Shown: positions 53,819-63,056, counted from the stretch's first letter. The stretch: DNA of 64,000 nucleotides from Poindextera sp965277425 (GCA_965277425.1 CBDICR010000007.1:806001-870000), one strand, 5' to 3'. Translations and numbers: made by a program. Notes: a model not told the origin generated them from the letters alone.

Positions 53819-54582
53819 TGGGCGGCTCCCGCGGGTGTGGACTGGTCGGGGGCCGCGCCCGCTTGCGGTGCGGCGGGCTGAGGCGGCGGCGGGGGCAGGA
53901 CCCTGGCCGCCTTCACCGTCGCGGGCAGGCCTGAGGCGGTGCCGGCCTTGATCAGCGTGATCGCGGCCTCGGCGCGCTCGCGCACGTCCTGCGGCGCGTC
54001 GGCCATCAGCGTCAGCACCTGGAAGTCGCTCAAGGCATCCTGTGGTTTTCCGGCGTTCAACTTGGCCATGCCCAGCGCCTCGCGCGCCAGCGCATGGAAC
54101 GGCCGGTTGGAATCCGTAAGGGGTTTCAAGCGCGCCTCGACCTGACCGTACGGCGCGGTGTCAAGCAAGGCGAAGGCGGATTTGAGGCGGGCCGAATCGG
54201 CGATCACCGGATTGGAGGTGGCGGCGGCGGCCTTGTCGAACAGCGCCACTGCTTCGGCCACGCGCTTCTGGTCCATCCGCACGCCGGCCTGCTGCATCAG
54301 GGCCAGCGCCTGATAGCCTGGCGTGGCCTTGGCGGCGGCCTGACCGAACTTCGCATAGGCGGCATCGAAATCGCCCTGGCTCAGCTTGTCGAGCCCGTCG
54401 GCATAGGCTGCCGAGGCCGCTTCGGTGTTGTTTTCCTGGTAGGAGGTATAGCCCCAGAACGCCAGCGCTATGGCGAGCGCAAGCGCCAGGACGGCGGCGA
54501 TCCACGGCAGATACCGCCGCGCCAGAATACCTAAGCGGTCGGAGCGAAGATGCTCGTCGACCTCTTCAAAAATATCAACCAC
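53815..54582 (-). CDS. YfgM-like tetratricopeptide membrane protein
   Basis: 255 residues. Cytosolic tail VDIFEEVDEHLRSDRLGILARRY, one span about 24-46 (LPWIAAVLALALAIALAFWGY), then periplasmic TPR-like helices (YADGLDKLSQGDFDAAYAKFGQAAAKATPGYQALALMQQA, ADSARLKSAFALLDT) and a proline/alanine-rich C-terminus. Resembles YfgM, an ancillary SecYEG chaperone that precedes bamB-der in many proteobacteria. Start is GTG at 54582. Confidence 0.85.
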   Translation of the reverse strand: MVDIFEEVDEHLRSDRLGILARRYLPWIAAVLALALAIALAFWGYTSYQENNTEAASAAYADGLDKLSQGDFDAAYAKFGQAAAKATPGYQALALMQQAGVRMDQKRVAEAVALFDKAAAATSNPVIADSARLKSAFALLDTAPYGQVEARLKPLTDSNRPFHALAREALGMAKLNAGKPQDALSDFQVLTLMADAPQDVRERAEAAITLIKAGTASGLPATVKAARVLPPPPPQPAAPQAGAAPDQSTPAGAAQ

Positions 54583-54678
54583 GAATGGGGGCTCCGCGCC
54601 GTCGCCTGAGGATTGCGAGGCCGGGAACCTATAGCCTCGAAAGCGCCGCCGCAACGCAGCGGATGGATTCGCAGGCTG

Positions 54679-55104
54679 TTATGGCTGTTCCACCGTTGGA
54701 ACGTCGTGTTCCGGGGAGGAGCGCGCCCTGTCGACAGGGCGTTCACGATCCGAGATCAAGGCGCCAAGTCGCGCGATGAGGTCCGCCGCCAGGCAAGGTT
54801 TGATCTGGATGACCAGATCGGGAAAGCGCGCCGCCAAGCCGGGTGGAAAGCCGACGCCGGTCTGCAGGATGATGGGGACGTTGAGACCCGCCAGGACTTC
54901 CACGACGGCCGAACAGTCCCCGTCCAGCAGATTGACGTCCAGGATCGCCGCGCCGACCGCCGTGTCCGCGAGCAGGGCCAGGGCTTCCCTGACGCTCGCC
55001 GCCGGGCCAACGACTTCACCGCCGGCGTCCTCGATGGCCAGCGCCAAATCCAAGGCTATGAATGGCTGATCCTCGGCGACGAGGACGGAGACGCGATGCA
55101 ACAT
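54679..55104 (-). CDS. Single-domain response regulator
   Basis: 141 residues. Receiver fold: acidic pair in VLVAEDQPFIALDLALAIEDAGG, phospho-acceptor Asp in AAILDVNLLDGD, switch threonine region PIILQTGVG, and lysine in VIQIKPCLAADLIARL. The last 25 residues are an unstructured tail. 49 bases after the hybrid kinase gene on the same strand and therefore its likely partner. ATG at 55104 preferred over GTG 55107. Confidence 0.85.
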   Translation of the reverse strand: MLHRVSVLVAEDQPFIALDLALAIEDAGGEVVGPAASVREALALLADTAVGAAILDVNLLDGDCSAVVEVLAGLNVPIILQTGVGFPPGLAARFPDLVIQIKPCLAADLIARLGALISDRERPVDRARSSPEHDVPTVEQP

Positions 55105-55153
55105 CACGGGCGCCTGGGCCTGATGGTTGGAGAGGTCGAGTGGGAGTAAGCGC

Positions 55154-58100
55154 TCAAACGGCCAACCGTTCCACCGCTGCTGAAAGATCGACCTTCAACC
55201 CCTCCGGATTCCAGTGGAAAACCAGATCGCCGGCCAGTTGGCCGCTGACGCTTCTGCGGGCCAAGAGGCTTCCGAACCCCTCATGCTCTGGCGGCCCTTC
55301 GACGACAGGTCCGCCCCGCTCCTCCCATGACAGGGCAAGGCGACCCCTGGCCGCCGTCCAGGAAATGAACACGCGACCGCCGGGGACCGAGAAGGCGCCG
55401 TACTTGGCCGCATTGGTCGCCAGTTCATGCATGACGAGCGCGAGGTTGGTGGCGGCATCGCTGCCGACCGGAAGCGCCGGACCGTCGATCTCCACGCGCC
55501 GGTCTTCTCCTGTACTTACCGGATCGATGTAGGGCGAGAGAACCGCCCGGACGAGTTCATTCAAGCTCGCTCGCCGCTCAGAGCCGTCGCCGACGCCCGA
55601 TTGCGGTGGCCGGATCAACCTGTGCGCGCCGGCGAGCGCGCCGAGCCGGCCCTGGATCGTGTCGGCCAGCGCCTTGGGCGTGGTTGCGTGCCGGGCGCTC
55701 AGCGTCACCATTCCGCCAACGATGGCGAACAGGTTCTTGACCCGGTGATCCAGTTCCCTCAGCAGGAGATCCTGTTGCTCCTCGTGACGTTTGCGCTGGC
55801 TGACGTCCAGGAAGATCACACCGACCCTTAAGGCGGCGTCCTCCTCGAATCGAAAGGCGAACAACTCCAGGGTCCGGCTCTGGGTCTTGAGATCGCGTTC
55901 GAAGCGGATCGGCTGGCCCGTCTCCATGATCTTGTCGTAGATGTCGAACCATTCCCGCGGCTCGGCGGGAAAAACTTCTCGAATGGTCTTTCCGACGACG
56001 TCGCCGATCCCGGCCTGCTTCTCGAAACCGACATTGGCGGAGAGATAGCGGAAATCGCTCGGCTCGCCGGGACGTGTCGCCACCTTTTCGAGCGTACAGA
56101 AGCCCTCGTCGATGAAATCGAAGAGCATCCGGAATCTCGCCTCGCTGGCGCGAAGGGTTTCCTCCGCCGCATGGCGCTCGGTCATATCGACGAAGGTCAG
56201 GACCACGCCATCGATGATGTTGTCGATCATCCGATACGGGCGAATGCTCAGGATGAACGTCGTCTTGGTCCCTTGCACCGTCACTTGGCGTTCGAAGACC
56301 GCGAGCTTGCGAAGCACGGTCCTCACGTCGCGTTGCAGATCGGGATAGTCCAGGAGGTTGACCACCTCGGCGATCGGCCGGCCGATGTCGGCGTCGCGGA
56401 CATGAAAGATCTCGGTGACGCCGGGGGTGAAGCTCTTCACCCGCAGATTTCCATCCAGGAACAGCGTGGCGATCTCGGTGCTTTCAAGCAGGTTTTTCAG
56501 ATCGCTGTTCAGGCGGGTCAACTGCTCGTTCTTGCTGACCATTTCCGCGTTGATCGTCTGCACCTCTTCGTTGACCGACTGCATCTCCTCCTTGGCGGTC
56601 TCCAGCTCCTCGTTCGAGGATTGAAGCTCCTCATTGACCGACTGGTGCTCCTCGTTCGAGGACTTCAGCTCTTCATTGGCGGTTTCGAGATCATCGATGG
56701 TCGATTGGAGTTGCGTCCTGGTCGTCCGCAGCTCCTGTTCGAGCGCCTTCACCGCATCGCTGGACTCCACGTCCGTTTTCGGCGCGTGGCCGCCAGGCGC
56801 GCCGGCGCCGGCATCCTGAAACACCAGAACGATGAAACCAGCTTCCGCGCCGTAATCGGCCAGCGGTTCGGCGATCAGGGTGATGGGACGAGAGCGGCCA
56901 TCTATTCGGACAGGCACGTCAGCATGCCGCGCGGCGCCGTTATTGGCCTTGGCGTCTTTCAGCGCCGCCCGAACGGCCGGCCGCAGGGTTTTGCGCAGAA
57001 CGTCGAAGAGCGCAAAGCTGGGGGCGCCCGGTGACGGTTCGACGTACTGCCCCATCGCCGGACCGGAAAAGCGCACGATCTGGTCTCGATCGTCGATCAC
57101 CACATGCGGCGGCGTATATTTTTCCGTCACCCGACGCGCGCTCTTCTCGATCTGGTCGTCGGCGCGTCTGGAGCTGGTATCGGGATGCGCCAAGGTTTCC
57201 AGTCTCCTGCCGACGCCCGATAGATCGGGCAGTGTCGGTCCGTCGACCTCCCGCCGCTCGAAGATGCGATGCTTCTTGTCCGCAACGCCGAACAGCCGCG
57301 TGGCGCGCGTGACCGACTCCGATGATCCCAGGAACAGGCGTCCGCCGGGCTTGAGGGCATAGTGGAAGGTCCGCATTACGCGATCCTGCATGTCGGCATC
57401 CAGATAGATCAGCAGGTTGCGGCAGGAAATAAGATCGAGCTTGGAAAACGGCGGGTGCTTGATGATGCTGTGGGTCGAGAAGACGCACATGTCGCGGATT
57501 TCGGCAACGATGCAGCTGTCGTCGCCCTCTTCGATAAACCAGCGCTCGACGCGTTCGGACGACAGTCCGGCAAGCGGCCGGCGGTAGCGGCCGAGCCGTG
57601 CGACCGCGATCGCGCGGTCGTCGATGTCGGTGCCGAAGATTTGCACCCTTGGCCTGGCGCGCCGGCCGTTCATCGCCTCGCGGAGCAGGATGGCGATGGT
57701 GAAGACTTCCTGCCCCGTGGCGCAGCCGGGAATCCAGATGCGGATCTCGTCGCCCGAGCCCTTGCCGGCCACGAGGTCTTTCAAAACCGTCGAGGCCAGC
57801 GCATCGAACGCGGCCGGGTCCCGGAAGAAATCCGTTACGCCGATCAGCAGCTCGCGAAACAGCAGATCCAGCTCTTCGGGCTGCTGGCGGTAGCGTTGGA
57901 TGTAAGCGTCGGGAGTGTCGAGCTGAAGCACCTGCATCCGGCGCTGAAGGCGACGAACGAGGGTCTTTTCCTTGTATTGGCTGAAATCATGGCCACTGCG
58001 CGCCCGCAACGCCGTCATGATCGTCAACAGATGCGAACCCGCATCCTTGCGGGCGCCGTCGCTGTCCTTGGCCGGCGCGACGTCGGTCAGGTGCTTTTGG

Positions 58101-58651
58101 TAGGCCATGAGCCTTGCCGGCATCGCTTCGACCGCCAGCACTTCGTCAACCTGGCCCGTCGCGGTCGCGCTCAGCGGCATGCCGGCCATGGCGTGATGAT
58201 CGAACTCGGCCTGGGCCAGGGTCAGGCCGCCGGCTTCCTTGATGGTGGCCAGGCCCAGCGAGCCGTCGCTGCCTGTCCCGGCCAGGACGATGCCGATGGC
58301 GTTCTCCCCCTGATCTTCCGCCAGCGACTGAAAGAAGGTGTCGATCGGCCGCCGTCGATCGCGCGGCGGCGCCGGGTGGACGACTTTGAGACGTCCGCCG
58401 TCGATCGTCAGGGTGCTGTCGGGCGGAATGACGAAGACGCAGTTCGCCTTCACCTGCACGCCGTTGGCCGCCTCGATCACGGTCATGGAGGTCGCCTTGC
58501 CGAGCAGTTCGGCCAACAGGCTCTTGTGGTCCGGCGACAGGTGCTGGACCAGCACGAAGGCCATGCCGGTGTCCGCCGGCGTGTTGGTGAAGAAGCTCTT
58601 GAAGGCCTCCAGACCGCCCGCCGATGCGCCGATGCCGACGATCAGCAGCAC
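55154..58651 (-). CDS. CheB-CheR-PAS hybrid HWE histidine kinase
   Basis: 1165 residues. Domains: CheB methylesterase about 1-185 with catalytic Ser in GIGASAGGLEAF, His in VQHLSPDHKSLL and Asp in VLAGTGSDGSLGL; CheR methyltransferase about 205-480 (LFRELLIGVTDFFRD, WIPGCATGQEVFTIAILL, DLISCRNLLIYLD); a coiled coil about 640-730 of repeated S-x-N-E-E-L heptads; two PAS domains; HWE kinase from about 1000 with RELDHRVKNLFAIV, MHELATNAAKYGAFS and LSWEERGGP (W-x-E). Start GTG 58651; the frame remains open 96 bases further without a start codon. Confidence 0.88.
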   Translation of the reverse strand: MLLIVGIGASAGGLEAFKSFFTNTPADTGMAFVLVQHLSPDHKSLLAELLGKATSMTVIEAANGVQVKANCVFVIPPDSTLTIDGGRLKVVHPAPPRDRRRPIDTFFQSLAEDQGENAIGIVLAGTGSDGSLGLATIKEAGGLTLAQAEFDHHAMAGMPLSATATGQVDEVLAVEAMPARLMAYQKHLTDVAPAKDSDGARKDAGSHLLTIMTALRARSGHDFSQYKEKTLVRRLQRRMQVLQLDTPDAYIQRYRQQPEELDLLFRELLIGVTDFFRDPAAFDALASTVLKDLVAGKGSGDEIRIWIPGCATGQEVFTIAILLREAMNGRRARPRVQIFGTDIDDRAIAVARLGRYRRPLAGLSSERVERWFIEEGDDSCIVAEIRDMCVFSTHSIIKHPPFSKLDLISCRNLLIYLDADMQDRVMRTFHYALKPGGRLFLGSSESVTRATRLFGVADKKHRIFERREVDGPTLPDLSGVGRRLETLAHPDTSSRRADDQIEKSARRVTEKYTPPHVVIDDRDQIVRFSGPAMGQYVEPSPGAPSFALFDVLRKTLRPAVRAALKDAKANNGAARHADVPVRIDGRSRPITLIAEPLADYGAEAGFIVLVFQDAGAGAPGGHAPKTDVESSDAVKALEQELRTTRTQLQSTIDDLETANEELKSSNEEHQSVNEELQSSNEELETAKEEMQSVNEEVQTINAEMVSKNEQLTRLNSDLKNLLESTEIATLFLDGNLRVKSFTPGVTEIFHVRDADIGRPIAEVVNLLDYPDLQRDVRTVLRKLAVFERQVTVQGTKTTFILSIRPYRMIDNIIDGVVLTFVDMTERHAAEETLRASEARFRMLFDFIDEGFCTLEKVATRPGEPSDFRYLSANVGFEKQAGIGDVVGKTIREVFPAEPREWFDIYDKIMETGQPIRFERDLKTQSRTLELFAFRFEEDAALRVGVIFLDVSQRKRHEEQQDLLLRELDHRVKNLFAIVGGMVTLSARHATTPKALADTIQGRLGALAGAHRLIRPPQSGVGDGSERRASLNELVRAVLSPYIDPVSTGEDRRVEIDGPALPVGSDAATNLALVMHELATNAAKYGAFSVPGGRVFISWTAARGRLALSWEERGGPVVEGPPEHEGFGSLLARRSVSGQLAGDLVFHWNPEGLKVDLSAAVERLAV

Positions 58652-58873
58652 GTCGGCCCCGCTGTGATCAGAGCGCGCATGCCCCCCCGCCGCGTTTTGG
58701 GGGCAGGCGATTTGTGCGATCCGGCTGACGTCGTCGCCACAATGTGGCCGCCTCCCTTCAGGTCAATCCGCACATTGCACCACGAAAGCCAGAACTGCGA
58801 ATCGCGTCGCCGCGCTCGGAGGCCGCATGGTCGTCAGGGGAGCCGGAAAGCACGCTCAATCTTGCCGCATGGC

Positions 58874-59888
58874 TCATGCGTCAGGTTCGGCGGCGGCGGA
58901 TCGCATGGCGACGGCTGGGACGTGGGGCGTGATCCAGTCCTGTTCGACGAAATCGCGCAAGGTGTAGGCCCGCGTCAGCGCCTCGCGGCTGGCCGCGCGC
59001 CACAGTTCGCAATCGGCCTCGCCTGACGGATCGGCGCGCTCGGCCATCTGCCGGCAGAACTCGGCGCGTTCATTGAGAATCCGCTCGGCCGAGCGCATCA
59101 CCCGTTCCATCTCGTCAAACTGGGCCGCGGCCATGGCTTCGGCGGTGTAGATGTGTCCGATGTAGCAAGCGTACTTCACGATGGGGCCGACCGCCGATCG
59201 GCGCAGGGCGCCGCCGCAGTCGGGGCAGGTTACGGTGATCTGCCGGTCGAATTCCTCGCCATTGATTGCAGCATGGCCGTTCTCGGGAGCCTTTTGGGGG
59301 GGAGCGATCGTCACGGCGCCTTCCTCTTCTGTGACCAACCTCTTCAGCAGCGCGGGGATTGCGGCCAGCGGCGCGCAATGGTCGAGCGCGACGTGCATCG
59401 CGGCGCTTCTCGGCATGTCCGGATTGGTTGCGTCCTCCGGGTCTTGCCCTATGGCGGCCCCGCCTCGCCGTTTTATCTCGTAGAGGCCTGCGCACCCGTC
59501 GTTGAGGTTGCCCGTAAGGATAACCCCTATCGCCGCTGGCCCATAATTCTCCGAGGCGCTTCGGAACAGCGGGTCGATGGCCGGCCGCGCCCAGTTTTCC
59601 TTCGGTCCCCGGGTCAGGCGAATACAGCCGTCGGCGACGATCATGTGGCGGTCCGGCGGAGCCACATAGATCCGGCCGGGTCGGATGGCTTCGCCATCTT
59701 CGCCATGCTTGGCGGGCGTGACGCCGGCCGCATTCAGAAGGGAGGGGAAGTTCGCTGGGAAGCGCGCCGACATGCAGCACGATCAGGATCGGCGCGGGCA
59801 AGGGGCTTGTCAGTCCCGTCGTCAAAGAGCGCAGCGCTGCGACGCCGCCGGCCGAAGCGCCGATAACGACTATGGAAAATGAGGCCAT
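58874..59888 (-). pseudogene. cheB: CheB methylesterase, frameshifted
   Basis: The first frame from ATG 59888 reads FSIVVIGASAGGVAALRSL, ILIVLHVGA; the rest, RFPANFPSLLNAAGVTPAKH, RIYVAPPDRHMIV, VILTGNLNDGCAGL, lies in another frame. The switch occurs around 59763-59773 in a GC dinucleotide run, where loss of two bases or gain of one explains it. Repaired, it would be a receiver-less CheB of about 338 residues with a cysteine-rich C-terminal extension (CPDCGG, YACYIGHIYTAE). Catalytic Ser, His and Asp regions are all still encoded. First gene of the cheB-kinase-regulator operon. Confidence 0.8.
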
Positions 59889-59989
59889 GAGACCCTGCGG
59901 GTCGGCCTTCATGGCGAAGGCCGTCAAGGACACAACGCGTGAAATCCAATAGCGACGCCGGGGTTTGCGGCGGGTCCCTTGGAACGACG

Positions 59990-60029
59990 CGGGCATGCCG
60001 CCGCGCCGGGCATCGAACGGGCATGCCGC
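59990..60029. repeat. Two direct repeats CGGGCATGCCGC upstream of cheB
   Basis: Identical 12-mers at 59990-60001 and 60018-60029, each with the palindromic core GGCATGCC, spaced 28 bases start to start. They lie 100-140 bases upstream of cheB and directly after panB. Spacing close to three helical turns suits a pair of dimeric regulator sites; they could also be chance in GC-rich DNA. Confidence 0.35.
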
Positions 60030-60048
60030 AACGCAGCGTTTTTGCCGC

Positions 60049-60879
60049 CTACTCCGCCGCCTTGGTGAAATAGGTCTCCGCCGCGCCCGGAAAGCGCCGC
60101 GCGCGAACGTCTTCGGCGTAGGATCCGACGGCGCGATCGATCTCGCCGCGCAGATCGGCGTAGCGGCGCACGAACTTGGGCGTCCAGTCGAACAGGCCCA
60201 GCATGTCGTCGGTGACCAGGATCTGGCCATCGCAGGCGACCGAGCCGCCGATCCCGATCGTCGGCGCCTCGATCGCGGCGGTGATCTCGCGGGCCAGCGA
60301 TTCGGCCACCCCCTCGACGACGACGCAGAAGGCGCCGGCCTCGGCAGTCGCCTTGGCTTCCTCCAAGACGCGCGCGCGCTCGGCGGCGTTGCGGCCCTTG
60401 GCCCTGAAGGCGCCGTCGACCAGCACCGACTGGGGTCTGAGGCCCACATGGCCCATCACCGGTATGCCGCGCCGAACCAGATAGGCGATGGTTTCCGGCA
60501 CGTCCTGGCCGGACTCGACCTTCACCCCTTGCGCGCCGGTCTCCTTCATGATGCGGACCGCATTGGCGTGAGCGACCTGGGCGTCGCCCTCATAGGCGCC
60601 GAAGGGCATGTCGACGACGACCATGGCCCGCCGCGCCCCGCGCATCACCGCCTGGCCGTGCAGGATCATCATCTCCAGGGTGACGCCGACCGTGTTGGGC
60701 AGGCCATGCAGCACCATGCCGACGGAATCGCCGACCAGCAGCAGATCGCAATGCGCATCGAGAATCTCGGCCGTCGGCGTGGTGTAGGCCGTCAGGCAGA
60801 CGATGGGCTCGCGGCCTTTGCGGGCGGTGATGTCGGGAGCGGAAATCCGCCGGATCTGGTCTTGACGCTGTGCGGACAT
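60049..60879 (-). CDS. panB: 3-methyl-2-oxobutanoate hydroxymethyltransferase
   Basis: 276 residues. First step of pantothenate synthesis. ISAPDITARKGREPIVCLTAYTTPTAEILDAHCDLLLVGDSVGMVLHG holds the metal and substrate site, with MVVVDMPFGAYEG, VKVESGQDV and VMGHVGLRPQSV following, and IGIGGSVACDGQILVTDDMLGL. No panC nearby. Located between the sigma operon and cheB, all on the minus strand. Confidence 0.95.
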   Translation of the reverse strand: MSAQRQDQIRRISAPDITARKGREPIVCLTAYTTPTAEILDAHCDLLLVGDSVGMVLHGLPNTVGVTLEMMILHGQAVMRGARRAMVVVDMPFGAYEGDAQVAHANAVRIMKETGAQGVKVESGQDVPETIAYLVRRGIPVMGHVGLRPQSVLVDGAFRAKGRNAAERARVLEEAKATAEAGAFCVVVEGVAESLAREITAAIEAPTIGIGGSVACDGQILVTDDMLGLFDWTPKFVRRYADLRGEIDRAVGSYAEDVRARRFPGAAETYFTKAAE

Positions 60880-60888
60880 GGATTGACT

Positions 60889-61269
60889 CTAAAACTCTCT
60901 CATCACGCGGTTTACGGCGAAGCCGATGGCCACGACCGCGAAGGTCCCGGCCACCCAGAACATGCCCACATTGGGCGGCAAGCTCTGCGGCATGATGCCG
61001 TCCTGGACAAGGTCGATCAGCTTGCCGGTGAGCAGCCGCCCCGACTGGGAGGTCGCATCCCCGAGCCGCTCGACCAGGCCGCCGCCCAAGAGCTGCGCCC
61101 CCCCGACAACCCCGCCGACCAGGCCAAGCCCGCCGATCAGCAGCCGGCGCAGGGTCCAGCCGCGCTGCAGGGTTTCGTCGACCTTGAGCGCGAAGAGGTC
61201 CGCATCGCCCATCGGCGGCGCCTCGGCGAACATCCGGTTCAATTCGCGCTCGAAAATGAGATCAGCCAT
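60889..61269 (-). CDS. Small membrane protein, probable partner (anti-sigma-like) of ECF sigma
   Basis: 126 residues, two spans about 43-65 (LLIGGLGLVGGVVGGAQLL) and 104-122 (FWVAGTFAVVAIGFAV), and a cytosolic N-terminus FERELNRMFAEAPPMGDADLFALKVDETLQRGW. Overlaps the sigma gene by eight bases, the typical position of an anti-sigma factor. No zinc motif or recognised anti-sigma domain is seen, so the role is inferred from context. Confidence 0.6.
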   Translation of the reverse strand: MADLIFERELNRMFAEAPPMGDADLFALKVDETLQRGWTLRRLLIGGLGLVGGVVGGAQLLGGGLVERLGDATSQSGRLLTGKLIDLVQDGIMPQSLPPNVGMFWVAGTFAVVAIGFAVNRVMREF

Positions 61270-61849
61270 GGAGATTGGCCTCCTCCGGGTCGAACTCGCG
61301 GCCCGGCGCCAAGCGGCGCCTGAGCTTATCCAAACCACGTTTGACATGGGATTTGACCGTTCCAAGAGGCGTATTCAAGGCTTCGGCCGCCTCCGCATGC
61401 GACAGGCCGCCGCCATAGCAGAGGCACACGCACAGCCGCTCGACCGGTGAAAGCGCCTTCAGCGCCTCGTCCAGGTCGATGCGCGCGGCGCTCAAGCCCT
61501 CGTCCCCCATCTGGGTCGCCGCCTCCGCATCCGCCAGCTCGGCCGCCGCCTGGCCGCGCGCCTCGCGTCGCCAGCGCTTGACGTAGAGCCGCGCCGCGAT
61601 CCGCTTGACCCAGGCCTGGAAGGTGCCCTCGCCGCGAAAATCGCTGATCTGCTCGAAGGCGGCCAGGAAGGCGTCCTGCGCCACGTCGTCGCCTAGGGCC
61701 GGACTTGCGCCCATGCGGCGCAACAGGCCGCGCACCGCCGATCCGTGCCTGCGGATCAGTTCGCCGAACGCCGCACGCCCGCCGCTCGCCGCCAGGGCGA
61801 CAAGCTCAAGGTCGTGCGCCGAAGCGCGCTCTGTTGTGGAGTCCGCCAT
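61262..61849 (-). CDS. ECF RNA polymerase sigma factor
   Basis: 195 residues. Sigma region 2: GDDVAQDAFLAAFEQISDFRGEGTFQAWVKRIAARLYVKRWR; region 4: LSPVERLCVCLCYGGGLSHAEAAEALNTPLGTVKSHVKRGLDKLRR. Typical extracytoplasmic-function sigma. Co-transcribed with the small membrane protein downstream and likely with the DUF6249 gene 37 bases upstream. Its signal and regulon are unknown. Confidence 0.93.
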   Translation of the reverse strand: MADSTTERASAHDLELVALAASGGRAAFGELIRRHGSAVRGLLRRMGASPALGDDVAQDAFLAAFEQISDFRGEGTFQAWVKRIAARLYVKRWRREARGQAAAELADAEAATQMGDEGLSAARIDLDEALKALSPVERLCVCLCYGGGLSHAEAAEALNTPLGTVKSHVKRGLDKLRRRLAPGREFDPEEANLHG

Positions 61850-61886
61850 GGCGGTCGCCCCGGTTTAAGTCAGATTGGGTTGAATT

Positions 61887-62330
61887 TCAGGGCCTGGGCC
61901 CGCCGCGCTTGGCGAGCCAGAGGACCAGGTAGGCCAGGCCGATGAAGCCGGGGATGGCGCCCGCCCCCGCCGTCGAGCCGCCGATGATGCCGGCCGGGAT
62001 CGGATTGACGTACATGAAGCCCCAGAAGAGGCCAGCGCCCAGTCCGCCAAGGCCCAGGCCGACGGCGATCAGGATGATCGCGCGGCGCAGATCGGCGTCC
62101 GGCGCGCTGGAGCTTGCATAGCTCTGTCGCGGGGTCGTCGCGGTCAGCTTCTCGATCAGCTCGGGCGGGACCGGCTGGCCCTTCTCGTAGGCGACCCGCA
62201 GCGTCTCATGCATCTGCGCCCGATCGCGCGCGGCAAAGTAACTTCGGATCCACAGCGGCCCGATCACGATCGCGATGATCATGAGTATCCCGAGGATCGG
62301 GACGATCTGGTCGATAAAATTCTCAATCAT
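61887..62330 (-). CDS. DUF6249-type membrane protein
   Basis: 147 residues. First span IVPILGILMIIAIVIGPLWI, a short cytosolic segment with YEKGQPVPPELIEKL, a Ser/Ala linker, then two spans IILIAVGLGLGGLGAGLFWGFMYV and PGFIGLAYLVLWLA. The YEKGQPVPPEL block is common to DUF6249 proteins, frequently adjacent to ECF sigma factors. ATG 62330 follows GGAGAAGGCAAG. Role unknown, possibly the sensed envelope component or a target. Confidence 0.75.
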   Translation of the reverse strand: MIENFIDQIVPILGILMIIAIVIGPLWIRSYFAARDRAQMHETLRVAYEKGQPVPPELIEKLTATTPRQSYASSSAPDADLRRAIILIAVGLGLGGLGAGLFWGFMYVNPIPAGIIGGSTAGAGAIPGFIGLAYLVLWLAKRGGPRP

Positions 62331-62469
62331 CTTGCCTTCTCCATCTCCATGGACAGCGACGTTTGCGCTGTTTTGATAGGAAGAGGCGCCAAGAGCTACT
62401 GCTGGATGCACGAAGCCGCATGAATTCGCGGTAAGGGACGCGCGGCCCGACTTCGAATACCGGCGCGGG

Positions 62470-63018
62470 TCAGCCGCGCAACGGCCAGCGCCCGAGCACC
62501 TTGTGTTTGGTCCGACGAATGAGACTGTGGATCAGGAGCAGTTCATCGACGGTCCAGCCGATGGGATCGACCATCCGCTCGTCTATTTTCGGATCGCTGT
62601 AGGAGATAGTGACATGAGGCGTGAAGCCCGAGTCCACCAGCCTGCCCAACCCAGCCTTTGTCATCGCCACGCCGAGCGTCCGCTGAAATGCGACGACCCC
62701 ACCGATATCCGCATCGCCGCTGAGCACCGCGATGCCGCGCTTGAAATTCATCACCCGATTGAGAGCGATGGAAAACGGCTCCGCGACGATCGCATCGCCG
62801 GCTTTTTGCGCTTGAGCGACAATGCCCGCCGGCAAACCGTGGTAGTCGCCGAGATGGTTCAAGGTGATGTGGAGCATGCCCGCCTGTACGGGCGGACCCG
62901 ATGAGCCAAGCCGAACGATGCAGCGCGCCGCGTCGGCGCTGGGGCGAATCAAGAAAATCAACCGGTCCAGCGGCCGGGACTCCACGTCAAATCCTGGCAA
63001 AGAATACTGTTGAGACAT
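62470..63018 (-). CDS. 2'-5' RNA ligase / LigT-like phosphoesterase
   Basis: 182 residues. Two H-x-T/S-hydrophobic motifs typical of the 2H phosphoesterase family: LHITLNHLGDY and FTPHVTISYSD. N-terminus DRLIFLIRPSADAARCI. Members act on cyclic phosphodiesters in RNA or nucleotides; the substrate here is not known. Stands alone between the sigma cluster and hspQ. Confidence 0.85.
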   Translation of the reverse strand: MSQQYSLPGFDVESRPLDRLIFLIRPSADAARCIVRLGSSGPPVQAGMLHITLNHLGDYHGLPAGIVAQAQKAGDAIVAEPFSIALNRVMNFKRGIAVLSGDADIGGVVAFQRTLGVAMTKAGLGRLVDSGFTPHVTISYSDPKIDERMVDPIGWTVDELLLIHSLIRRTKHKVLGRWPLRG

Positions 63019-63056
63019 TGCACCCGCCGCCGCGTCCCCGCGCTAGAAATGTCCCG

